Below are positions 16,452 to 24,660 of a stretch of 33,624 nucleotides of DNA, piece after piece (the stretch's first letter is position 1; the number at the start of each line of letters is the position of its first letter). Under the pieces are notes generated by a model. The model was given only the letters and a program-made list of their open reading frames with translations, was not told the origin of the DNA and did not search any database. Origin of the DNA: Prevotella sp. (GTDB lineage Bacteria; Bacteroidota; Bacteroidia; Bacteroidales; Bacteroidaceae); the NCBI GenBank assembly GCA_024697645.1, contig JAILFH010000112.1, positions 1 to 33,624 on the forward strand, given 5' to 3'. The position numbers and the translations under genes are program-made.

Positions 16452-19400
16452 CTATTTCTTCTTCGCTCGGTCGGCATACTCAGAGGGGCTTACACCGAAA
16501 TGGCGTCTGAAGACGGTAGAGAAGTGGGTCTGGTTGTTGAAACCAACTGAATAGGACACTTGCGTGATATTAATCTTTCCCTCGGCTATCAGGCGGGCTG
16601 CCTGTTCAATTCGCAGGTTGCGAATGAACTCACCGGTTGAAATTCCAGTAATCTCCTTCATCTTTCGATGGAGTTGGGCGCGGCTGATTCCCACAGAAGT
16701 GGCGAGTTTCTCCACATTGAAGTCGGGATCGGCGAGGTTTTGGTTGATGGTCTTCATGATTCGTTCCATCAGCACATCGTCGTTGCCCTTCACCATTACC
16801 TTTTTCACCTTGTCTTCCTGACGCTGCGCACCCGTGAACTTACCACGCAGACGACGATGATTGTCAATGAGGTTGTCGATGAGAATGTGGAGTTCCTGCA
16901 TGTTGAACGGCTTTGCCAAGAATGCATCGGCGCCTTTCTTCAAGCCTTCGAGTCGGTCGCTGACCTCAGCCTTCGACGTGAGTAGAATGACGGGAATGTG
17001 GCTGATGTTGGAGTTCGACTTCAACTGCTTGAGCATCGTGATTCCGTCCATCTCAGGCATCATCACGTCGCTGATGACAAGATCGTAGACGGGAGGCGTC
17101 TCCTGAGCCTCAGCATTGGCAGTAGCATCGGCTCCTGCAGCATCCGACTGATCGGGGCGAAGCATCGTGAACGGAGCCAGCAACATCTTCATAGCCTCGC
17201 GACCATTGGGCGCGATGTCGAACTTATACCACGAACCCAACTCGTTCTTGATGTATTGAGCCACTTCCAGATCGTCGTCGACCACGAGAACACGGAAGTT
17301 CTTTGCCGCCTGCTTGCGCTGAACCGAGAAAATAGGCTGCTTTTCGGCTGCTCCGTCTTCGATTTCCTCAGGCTTCAGATGGTCGTTGCCCAATGGCAGA
17401 CGCACCTCAAGCAGAGCGCCTCTCTTACCATCCGGACGGTTGCTTGCCTTCACCTGACCACCATGCATCTGCACAATGGCGCGACTCAGGTTGAGCCCAA
17501 TGCCCGTTCCCTCAATGTGTAGGTCGCTGGAATTCTTGCCCTGATAGAACCGTTCGAAAAGACGGTCGGTATTCTCTTCCTTGAAGCCAATACCGGAGTC
17601 TTCAATCTTGACGACAGCCTCCTGATCTTCCTGACTCACAATAACGCTCACCTCACCACTATCGAAGGTATATTTGAAGGCATTGGAGAGGAGGTTGGAG
17701 ATGACCTTGTCGAACTGAATGCGGTCAATCCAGACCTTAAGTTCGTCGGTAGTCGCAGCACCTTCGGCATCAAGTTGCTGGAAGGTGAAATTGATGTTTC
17801 GCTGACGGGCATTGTACTGATAGAGCGAGCAGATGCCCGAGATGAACTTCGGGAGATTGGTTTCGCGGCAATGCAGATGCATCTGGTTCTTGTCAATCTT
17901 GCGTTCATCGAGAATCTGGTTGACCAAGAGTAACAGGCGCTGTGCATTGCGGTCAATCGTCTGAATGTCGTTGGCGCTCTCGGGGTCGGTGATGCGCTCC
18001 TTCAACTTATTAAGCGGACCCATGATGAGGGTTAGCGGCGAACGAATGTCGTGGGTCGCATTGATGAGGAACTGCATCTTCTGCTCATCGAGGTCGGCAC
18101 GATGACGACGCTCCAGATAGCGGAACACGAAGGCAGCGGCGGCAAGTGCCAATAGCGCATAGACGAGATAGGCCCAAGTGGAAGCGTACCAGGGAGCACG
18201 AACCACGACCGTAACCGTACAGGTGTCCTCCGAATAGATTCCATTGGTCATTGCACGCACCTCAATCGTGTAGGTACCAGGTTCCATGCGGTTGAACGAA
18301 ATGCTGTTGGTGCCTTCCATGAGCGGAGTCCAGTTGCTGTTGTTCAGGCGATACTCAAACGTGATGTTGTCGGCATTGCGGAAATTGAGCATCGAGAATT
18401 CCAGTGTGAAGGAGTTCTGGTTGTATGGCACCTTGAAGTGGTCATTGATGCAGGATACCGACTTTCCTTCGACGATGAAATTCGTCAGATGTATTTTGCC
18501 GCTAAGGTCATCAGGACTTCCCTTCACATCGTTGGGATAGAAGGAAGTGATGCCCTCGTTGCTTCCGTAACTGATGCGGTCGTCAGCAGAATAGACCACT
18601 GCGCCGACCGTGTATTCGCGTGTTTCGAGACCGTTGCCATTGATGTGGCTGATGAAACGGCGAGTCTTCGCCTCATACTGCCAGATGCCATTGGCGGTGC
18701 TCATCCACAAATCGCCGTCGCGCGAGCGTGTGACCGTATAAATCGGTTTGTTCTCAATCTCCTTCGAGTCAGGGAACAACTCCACCTTATTCGCCTTGCG
18801 GTCGTACTGATAGAGACCGTTGCTCGTACCGATAAGAATTGTGCCCTCGCTGGATTCGCAGAGCGAGAAACAATGGATTCCGCTGAGTTGAATATCCCAG
18901 CCAAAGATACGGAAACTCTGGTCGGCAGGATTCATTACGCAAACACCATTGGCAGTAGCAATCCAGAGCAGACCGCGACTGTCCATCAGGAGCGCCTTCA
19001 CCCAGTCGTTGCAGAGTCCGCCCTTGTGAGGATCGGTTTCATACATACTCAGCGTGTGAGACTGACCTGTGGCAGTGTTATAGACACAAAGTCCCTTGCC
19101 GTAGTTGCAAATATAGAGGTTTTCCTCACCATCATCCGCCATACAGTTGATGCCCCAGCCGTCGACAGTAAGTCGTGGGCTACTGGCACCCGTGACGGGA
19201 TTATAGGCAAAAAGCGTATTCTCACTACCTACCCAGAAATTGCCCTGATGGTCGCGATAGATGCAGTTGGCTCCAGCAGGTGAAGCCACAGCAGGAGAAA
19301 TCTTTCCGTTGCGGTCGAAACGATAGATGCCGCTTTTCTGAACTGTACACCAGATGTTGCCATCAGTATCCTCAGCAACGCTCGACACACTACTTCCAAG

Positions 19401-20471
19401 AACATAGTTCTGGGCTGCAAACTTCCAGGTGTTGAAGGCTTCCTTGCCCTGATTGAACTCAAAAAGTCCCTTCTTATAGCAACTTACCCATAGGTTGTGG
19501 TCCTTATCCTCGAAGATATGGTTGATATTTGCCGTCGAAAGGTCGTATCTCGTATTGTCGGAAGCCACTTGCTGCAGGGTCTTGCTGCCTTTCGGAATCA
19601 TGAGCAAACCACGACCGGAAGTACCAAGGAAGATATTGCCCTTGTGGTCGATGAGCGCGCCTCGAATCGACACTTTGCTGTCGAGTGCATGCATGTCAAA
19701 GCCCGCATCGGTCAGGGTTCCCTGAGCATAGTCGTAGCGGAGAATACCGTACATACAGACGGCAAGGAAACCTGTCTTATCAGAAGGAAGAAAACTGACT
19801 ACAGGACCATAGGGCGACTGATAATCCTTGTTGGCCGTAGGATGCAGCGAACTGACGCGGATGCGACTGATGGTTGAAGTCTGATAGCCTCGCCAGAGAT
19901 TGTGCTGGGCGTCTTCGAAGAGATGAGTGAAGAAATCGTTGCCGCCCAACTGCGAGAATGCAGCCTCCTGAGTAAGTTGGTCCTGTTCGGCACGAATGGC
20001 ATAGAGACCATAGCCGGAAGTACCGACCAGAAGGTTTCCATCTACGTCTTCCAACAAACATTCAACTCGCGGTCGGAGATTTTCAGGGAAAGTATAGCGG
20101 ACAAAGCAATTACGGTCGTAGTCGAAACGGCAAAGGCCTTTCGCCGTTCCCACCCAGAGTTGATGCTTCCGGTCGACAAGTATGCACGAGACTTCATTGT
20201 CAGCAATGGTCGTCGAATCGTTCTTCTCATTGAAGAAATGAGTAAACCGATAACCGTCAAAACGGTTCAGTCCGTATTGTGTTCCAACCCAGATGAATCC
20301 GTAGTGGTCCTGAATGACGTAGTCAATCATGCTGCTCGACAGTTTGTCGGCAGTATAGAGACGACCATAGGCGGCGCGCGTCTGCACGGAAAAGCCCAGC
20401 AGAGCGATAATCAGCAGGCTTTTGCCAATTGCAGCAAAGCGTTGCCAATGGCTATAATTCTTGTAGTCCAT
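16452..20471 (-). CDS. Hybrid two-component regulator (HTCS), XynR-like
   Basis: A 1339-residue one-protein sensor and transcription activator. Order: signal/anchor segment 15-34; two-component-regulator propeller repeats about 40-650 (periplasmic sensor); Y_Y_Y domain about 680-758; membrane segment 766-785; HisKA with His807 in NATHDIRSPL; ATPase with N926/N930, DSGIG (958-962) and GTGIG (988-992); receiver with DDD at 1065-1067, Asp1135 in ISDVMMPEMDG, Thr1165 and Lys1187; AraC-type DNA-binding domain 1230-1335. It should bind xylo-oligosaccharides and activate this locus, as XynR does in P. bryantii. The receiver has an Ala/Asp-rich insert at about 1099-1127 before its phospho-acceptor strand. 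The start is 18 bp after the GH115 stop, with AAGAAAAGAGAAAA before the ATG, so the two are co-transcribed. Confidence 0.96.
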   Translation of the reverse strand: MDYKNYSHWQRFAAIGKSLLIIALLGFSVQTRAAYGRLYTADKLSSSMIDYVIQDHYGFIWVGTQYGLNRFDGYRFTHFFNEKNDSTTIADNEVSCILVDRKHQLWVGTAKGLCRFDYDRNCFVRYTFPENLRPRVECLLEDVDGNLLVGTSGYGLYAIRAEQDQLTQEAAFSQLGGNDFFTHLFEDAQHNLWRGYQTSTISRIRVSSLHPTANKDYQSPYGPVVSFLPSDKTGFLAVCMYGILRYDYAQGTLTDAGFDMHALDSKVSIRGALIDHKGNIFLGTSGRGLLMIPKGSKTLQQVASDNTRYDLSTANINHIFEDKDHNLWVSCYKKGLFEFNQGKEAFNTWKFAAQNYVLGSSVSSVAEDTDGNIWCTVQKSGIYRFDRNGKISPAVASPAGANCIYRDHQGNFWVGSENTLFAYNPVTGASSPRLTVDGWGINCMADDGEENLYICNYGKGLCVYNTATGQSHTLSMYETDPHKGGLCNDWVKALLMDSRGLLWIATANGVCVMNPADQSFRIFGWDIQLSGIHCFSLCESSEGTILIGTSNGLYQYDRKANKVELFPDSKEIENKPIYTVTRSRDGDLWMSTANGIWQYEAKTRRFISHINGNGLETREYTVGAVVYSADDRISYGSNEGITSFYPNDVKGSPDDLSGKIHLTNFIVEGKSVSCINDHFKVPYNQNSFTLEFSMLNFRNADNITFEYRLNNSNWTPLMEGTNSISFNRMEPGTYTIEVRAMTNGIYSEDTCTVTVVVRAPWYASTWAYLVYALLALAAAAFVFRYLERRHRADLDEQKMQFLINATHDIRSPLTLIMGPLNKLKERITDPESANDIQTIDRNAQRLLLLVNQILDERKIDKNQMHLHCRETNLPKFISGICSLYQYNARQRNINFTFQQLDAEGAATTDELKVWIDRIQFDKVISNLLSNAFKYTFDSGEVSVIVSQEDQEAVVKIEDSGIGFKEENTDRLFERFYQGKNSSDLHIEGTGIGLNLSRAIVQMHGGQVKASNRPDGKRGALLEVRLPLGNDHLKPEEIEDGAAEKQPIFSVQRKQAAKNFRVLVVDDDLEVAQYIKNELGSWYKFDIAPNGREAMKMLLAPFTMLRPDQSDAAGADATANAEAQETPPVYDLVISDVMMPEMDGITMLKQLKSNSNISHIPVILLTSKAEVSDRLEGLKKGADAFLAKPFNMQELHILIDNLIDNHRRLRGKFTGAQRQEDKVKKVMVKGNDDVLMERIMKTINQNLADPDFNVEKLATSVGISRAQLHRKMKEITGISTGEFIRNLRIEQAARLIAEGKINITQVSYSVGFNNQTHFSTVFRRHFGVSPSEYADRAKKK

Positions 20472-20489
20472 TTTTCTCTTTTCTTAGTT

Positions 20490-23072
20490 TTATTCCTTGA
20501 TCTGCACCTGTCGGGGCGACTCCTTGCCAAAGAGATAGCCTTTCACGCCACCTCCGCAGTCGACGACGACTTTCTCGAAGACAATGGCTGGATCGAGAGG
20601 TTCCAGCGTCAGTTCATGAGTACCTGCTGGGGCCTGAAGGGCAATATCGACTGCCACCACGCGGCTCGCAACAGTTGGATAATAGATGCTATAGATATTT
20701 TCTGGCTGTTCGTTCAGATTCTTGTTGAAATTAGCCACAAACGGCTCGCCACCATCGATGCGCACACGGAAACAGAGACCGCCCTTGTTGAGGAAATCGA
20801 GGGTAGATTTCACGACTACCACAACTTTCCTGACGGCGTTTTCCGACTGGAAACGATAAGTGAGGCTCGGTCCTCCCTGCGACAGGATGCTTTTAATGTA
20901 GGGTTGCACCGAAACGGCGCTCAATGTTCTGCCCATATCGGGAATAAGGGTCCAGCAAAGGTCGGCTGAATCGCGCTTCGCAAAGAAATGCTCTGCTTCC
21001 ATTGCCACAATTCCATCCTTTTCGGTGAAGAAGTGTCCACCCTGCATTCTCTCTGAATACTTCGAAGCGGTTGTATTTTGAGAATTTTCCCCATTGGCCT
21101 TTGAACCTCCAATCCGCTTCACTGCGGGCATCACGTCCGTCGGACCAAAGTCGTCGTTCCAGGACTTGTAGCCAATGTGCTTCTGAGTCATCATGCCGCG
21201 CCATTTGCCGTTGGCAATATCATTGTTGTATTCCGAGCAAAGCAGCGAATCGCGTTTGAAACATTCAGCCACGCGGTCGGCCCATTGGTTACAGTCGGGA
21301 TTACCCTCACTGGCAAGTTGCAGATTCATGGCCTGTGCGTAATACATCGAATAAACATTACCCATAGCCTGAATGGGGAAGAGCACCAACTGGCGATAGG
21401 TGTCGAGTTGCTGGGGCTGCAGACGAATGTACTGACGAAGCGCCTCTGCCTCCAACTGAACATAGTCAGCCACTACCCTCTCCCACTCGCCCGAAGCGAG
21501 GTCGTAGGTCTGGGCATTGAGCATCTCGGCGGTCACACGACCATTGTATTTACAGCAGAGATTCAGCAGTCGGGCAACTTCAGGACCTTCCTCAGGACCA
21601 AACGTAGCATTGCAGAAGGGTTCAGTGTGTGAGGCTACGACATCAGTGGTGATAGCCTTCGGATTCCACGCCATATCCATAAACAACTGAATGGGATATT
21701 CCATTGGCTTCAGGTCGCCTACGTTCAGAATCCACATGCGACTGATTCCGTAGTCGTAGGCCAGGGTGAGTTGTTCCCACATATTCTGCGATGGAGTGAC
21801 ATTGAGCCACTTGCTATTGCGGGGCGCTCCCACATAGTCAACATGATAATAGAGACCCCATCCGCCTTTGTGCTGGCGCTCTTTGGCCGTAGGTACGCGG
21901 CGCAGATTGCCCCAGTTGTCGTCGCAGAGCAACATCATCACATCATCGGGTACGCGCATACCTTTATCATAATAGTCAAGCACCTCTTTATATAATGCCC
22001 ACACCTGTGGTGTTTTCTTGGCAGGCTTCCCAGTCACATCGCTGATGATGCGGCGCTGATTCTTCACAATGCGCTCAAGCAGGCGGGTGTCGGCCTCTTC
22101 ACTCATGGCCTCATCACCATCGCCACGCATACCGATGGTCACAATGTCCTCGGTGCCGCGCATGCGCTCAATGCCCTCACGGAAGAAGCGGTCCAGTTCC
22201 TGTTGATTCGTACGATAGTTCCAGGCTCCACGACTACTCCTCGAACGCGCCCATTCCTGATGGTTGCGGGCCATTGGCTCATGATGACTCGTACCAATGA
22301 CAATTCCCATCTCGTCGGCAAGACGACTGTTCTCGGGGTCATCGGCATAGAAAGCCCAACTCCACATGGCGGGCCAAAGCATATTGCCACGCAGGCGCAG
22401 GAGGAGTTCAAACACTTTCTCATAGAATTCGTGGCCTCCATAGTTGGTGTGGAAGGTATTCTGTACCCACGACGTCAGGCAGGGGGCCTCATCGTTAAGG
22501 AACAAACCACGATATTCAATTGCGGGTTCGCCGTCGGTGTAGGTTCCTTTCTGAATATAGATGTTGTCATGATGCTCCACTGGAACATCTGCCCAGTAGT
22601 ACCAAGGCGAGACGCCTATCTGACGCGAGAGTTCGTAAATGCCATAGATGGTACCTCTACGGTCGCTACCGGCAATTACAAGTTGCTGGCCAACCACCGT
22701 GATGAGGAACTTCTCGTGTTTGCCTCTCAGTTGTCCGGCATCAATCTGCCGCTTAGCCACTAAAGCATCGATGAGCGAAGAATGTCCCAACGTGCCCACA
22801 ACAATAGTGGCATCAGCACTCTCTGGCGCCCCTTCTATCACGTTTCCGTCATGACCTGTCACCTTGCCAAGATCAAGAGCAAGACTACGGGCAGCCCGAA
22901 GTACTCCCTTGCAATCGTCGGCAGCAATGCCAATCGTGACATCTCCCTGACGATTGAGCAACAAGTCACCACCACTGAAACTGACGAATCTACTTGCAGC
23001 CATCGCCTCTGTTGCCATAAGCAATATGAAAAGCACCGTTAAATTACGCAAAAAGGATAGGTTTCTAGTCAT
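20490..23072 (-). CDS. GH115 alpha-glucuronidase
   Basis: An 860-residue family 115 enzyme, known for removing (4-O-methyl-)glucuronic acid from internal as well as terminal xylose units of glucuronoxylan, so it complements GH67. Residues 1-25 are a signal peptide ending in AMA; periplasmic or surface location is likely. An N-terminal alpha/beta domain (about 40-175, with GSDRRGTIYGIYELS at 135-149) precedes the barrel, with EYRGLFLNDEAP, LRLRGNMLWPAMW, GTSHHEPMARN, GMRGDGDEAM, CDDNWGN and GGWGLYYHVDYVG, all typical of the family. A C-terminal beta-sandwich starts near 690 (EKDGIVAMEAEHFF). It heads the minus-strand set with the regulator and GH67, and diverges from GH10. Confidence 0.95.
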   Translation of the reverse strand: MTRNLSFLRNLTVLFILLMATEAMAASRFVSFSGGDLLLNRQGDVTIGIAADDCKGVLRAARSLALDLGKVTGHDGNVIEGAPESADATIVVGTLGHSSLIDALVAKRQIDAGQLRGKHEKFLITVVGQQLVIAGSDRRGTIYGIYELSRQIGVSPWYYWADVPVEHHDNIYIQKGTYTDGEPAIEYRGLFLNDEAPCLTSWVQNTFHTNYGGHEFYEKVFELLLRLRGNMLWPAMWSWAFYADDPENSRLADEMGIVIGTSHHEPMARNHQEWARSRSSRGAWNYRTNQQELDRFFREGIERMRGTEDIVTIGMRGDGDEAMSEEADTRLLERIVKNQRRIISDVTGKPAKKTPQVWALYKEVLDYYDKGMRVPDDVMMLLCDDNWGNLRRVPTAKERQHKGGWGLYYHVDYVGAPRNSKWLNVTPSQNMWEQLTLAYDYGISRMWILNVGDLKPMEYPIQLFMDMAWNPKAITTDVVASHTEPFCNATFGPEEGPEVARLLNLCCKYNGRVTAEMLNAQTYDLASGEWERVVADYVQLEAEALRQYIRLQPQQLDTYRQLVLFPIQAMGNVYSMYYAQAMNLQLASEGNPDCNQWADRVAECFKRDSLLCSEYNNDIANGKWRGMMTQKHIGYKSWNDDFGPTDVMPAVKRIGGSKANGENSQNTTASKYSERMQGGHFFTEKDGIVAMEAEHFFAKRDSADLCWTLIPDMGRTLSAVSVQPYIKSILSQGGPSLTYRFQSENAVRKVVVVVKSTLDFLNKGGLCFRVRIDGGEPFVANFNKNLNEQPENIYSIYYPTVASRVVAVDIALQAPAGTHELTLEPLDPAIVFEKVVVDCGGGVKGYLFGKESPRQVQIKE

Positions 23073-23095
23073 GATACGTTTCTATTTGTTTCATG

Positions 23096-23127
23096 CAAAA
23101 TTATATCATCTTCGTAAAACTTGCAAA
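23096..23127 (-). promoter_or_regulatory. Promoter of the GH115-regulator-GH67 set
   Basis: On the minus strand TTTG (23127-23124), 20 bases, then TAATTTTG (23103-23096): a near-perfect Bacteroidota promoter with both boxes. This suggests basal, activator-independent expression of the regulator. Confidence 0.7.
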
Positions 23128-23182
23128 CTTTTTCGAAAAAAAAATCTCATAATGAGACATATGGAAACATCATCGACACAAA

Positions 23183-23218
23183 TTTGAAAGTCTTTTCGGA
23201 AAACATTCATTAATTTTG
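23183..23218 (+). promoter_or_regulatory. Promoter of the GH10 xylanase gene
   Basis: TAATTTTG at 23211-23218 fits the -7 box, 30 bp before the ATG. The closest TTTG (23183-23186) is 24 bases upstream, longer than ideal, so activation by the regulator is likely. Confidence 0.5.
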
Positions 23219-23248
23219 CAGCAGAAACTAATAATCGGAAAAATCAGC

Positions 23249-24388
23249 ATGAAGAGAATGACTATCAAACCAATCGCCAGCATGATCGCCATCGTCCTCG
23301 TTGCGGCATTCGCAAATTCAGCAATGGCCAAGAAGAAAAACGTGACTCCTCTGAAGGAAACGCTCGGTAAATATTTTACGGTCGGCGTAGCAGTCAACGT
23401 CGACCAGGTGAACGGACTAGAACCTAAGGCCGTCGATATTATTACCACTCATTTCAATTCTGTTGTGGCAGAAAACTGCATGAAGCCCGAAAATCTTGAA
23501 CCGGCTGAAGGAAAGTTCAGTTTTGAGGAAGCAGACCGCTTTATTGAGTTTGCACAGGAACGTAATCTCGAAATCATTGGTCATGTTCTTGTCTGGCACG
23601 ACCAAAATGCTCCCTGGATGTTTGTCAACAAAGGCGGCGAACTGCCAAATCGCGAGGAGATGATTCAGCGCATGCGCACGTATATAAATACGGTGGTGGG
23701 ACACTTCAAAGGCAAAGTGAAAGGATGGGATGTCATCAACGAAGCCATCTTGGACGACGGCAGTTATCGTGAGAGCCCCTGGCTGCGCGCCATCGGTCCT
23801 GAATATTTCGAACTGGCATTCAAGTTTGCCCATGAGGCAGATCCTGACGCAGAACTCTACTACAATGACTTTTCAATGTCGAAACCTGGTAAACGGGCTA
23901 CGGTGGTAAAACTCATTAAGAAACTGAAGGCTGCAGGCTGTCGTATCGATGCTATCGGCTTGCAGAGCCATAACGGAACTGACTATCCCGACCTCACTGA
24001 ATACGAAAACTCTATCCGTGCATTCATCGACTGCGGTGTGAAGGTGCAGTTTACGGAACTTGACCTAAACATGCTTCCCAATCCCGAAGGATTCGGCGGG
24101 GCAAGTATCACTCAGAATTTCGAATTCCAGGAAAAATACAATCCTTACGCCAAAGGCCTGACAAAAGAAGCGCAACAGTTGTTCAACGAGCGCTATCTGG
24201 CATTCTTCGCCCTCTACAATAAATATCGCGACCATGTGCGCCGCGTCACGCTCTGGGGCGTCTGCGACCATAACTCATGGATGAACAACTGGCCCATCCC
24301 CGGTCGCACCAACTATCCCCTGCTCTTCGACCGCAAATATCAGCCGAAACCCGTCATCAACGACATCAACAAAATATTCAGCGAATAA
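23249..24388 (+). CDS. GH10 endo-1,4-beta-xylanase
   Basis: A 379-residue single-domain family 10 xylanase that cuts internal beta-1,4 bonds of xylan or long xylo-oligosaccharides. Residues 1-27 are a type I signal peptide (ending NSAMA) without a lipobox Cys, so it is likely periplasmic or secreted. Motifs: ENCMKPENLEP at 75-85, GHVLVWHDQ at 111-119, WDVINEA with Glu165 (acid/base), GLQSH near 237-241, and QFTELD with Glu270 (nucleophile). No carbohydrate-binding module is fused or inserted. The ATG at 23249 starts the signal peptide; the in-frame start at 23216 overlaps the promoter. It resembles XynA of P. bryantii. It diverges from GH115 across 176 bp. Confidence 0.96.
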   Translation: MKRMTIKPIASMIAIVLVAAFANSAMAKKKNVTPLKETLGKYFTVGVAVNVDQVNGLEPKAVDIITTHFNSVVAENCMKPENLEPAEGKFSFEEADRFIEFAQERNLEIIGHVLVWHDQNAPWMFVNKGGELPNREEMIQRMRTYINTVVGHFKGKVKGWDVINEAILDDGSYRESPWLRAIGPEYFELAFKFAHEADPDAELYYNDFSMSKPGKRATVVKLIKKLKAAGCRIDAIGLQSHNGTDYPDLTEYENSIRAFIDCGVKVQFTELDLNMLPNPEGFGGASITQNFEFQEKYNPYAKGLTKEAQQLFNERYLAFFALYNKYRDHVRRVTLWGVCDHNSWMNNWPIPGRTNYPLLFDRKYQPKPVINDINKIFSE

Positions 24389-24435
24389 GGACGAGGCTAT
24401 AAGAGGTCTTTCTTTCCAATTATCATAATACAGCA

Positions 24436-24465
24436 AATCCCGAGAATGCTCTCGGGATTTTTTAT
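24436..24465 (+). terminator. Rho-independent terminator after GH10
   Basis: AATCCCGAG pairs with CTCGGGATT (9-bp perfect stem, 6-base loop AATGCT), followed by a run of six Ts from 24458 to 24463. GH10 is therefore probably a single-gene transcript. Confidence 0.92.
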
Positions 24466-24566
24466 TGTCAGGAAATAAGTTTCGTCCTCCAATTTAGCGA
24501 ACAACAATCTTGGCCGCTGAAAGAATTACATTTTGGATTTTCTGTAGAAGTTTTTCCCCAAGATTA

Positions 24567-24597
24567 TTTGATACTTGATTTTTTATTGCTAAATTTA
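24567..24597 (+). promoter_or_regulatory. Promoter of the DUF2264 gene
   Basis: TTTG (24567-24570), 19 bases, then TAAATTTA, one base off TAnnTTTG. It lies 63 bp before the ATG at 24661. Confidence 0.5.
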
Positions 24598-24660
24598 CAC
24601 CCGAAAACCGATTAGCGGCATACGAACCGTCGAATGCAAAATATAACAACACAAACAGAT

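Noticed and set aside
19902..20969. 355-codon plus-strand frame
   Set aside because: It spans the antisense of both the regulator's start and the end of GH115, crossing a gene boundary, which a real gene is unlikely to do here.
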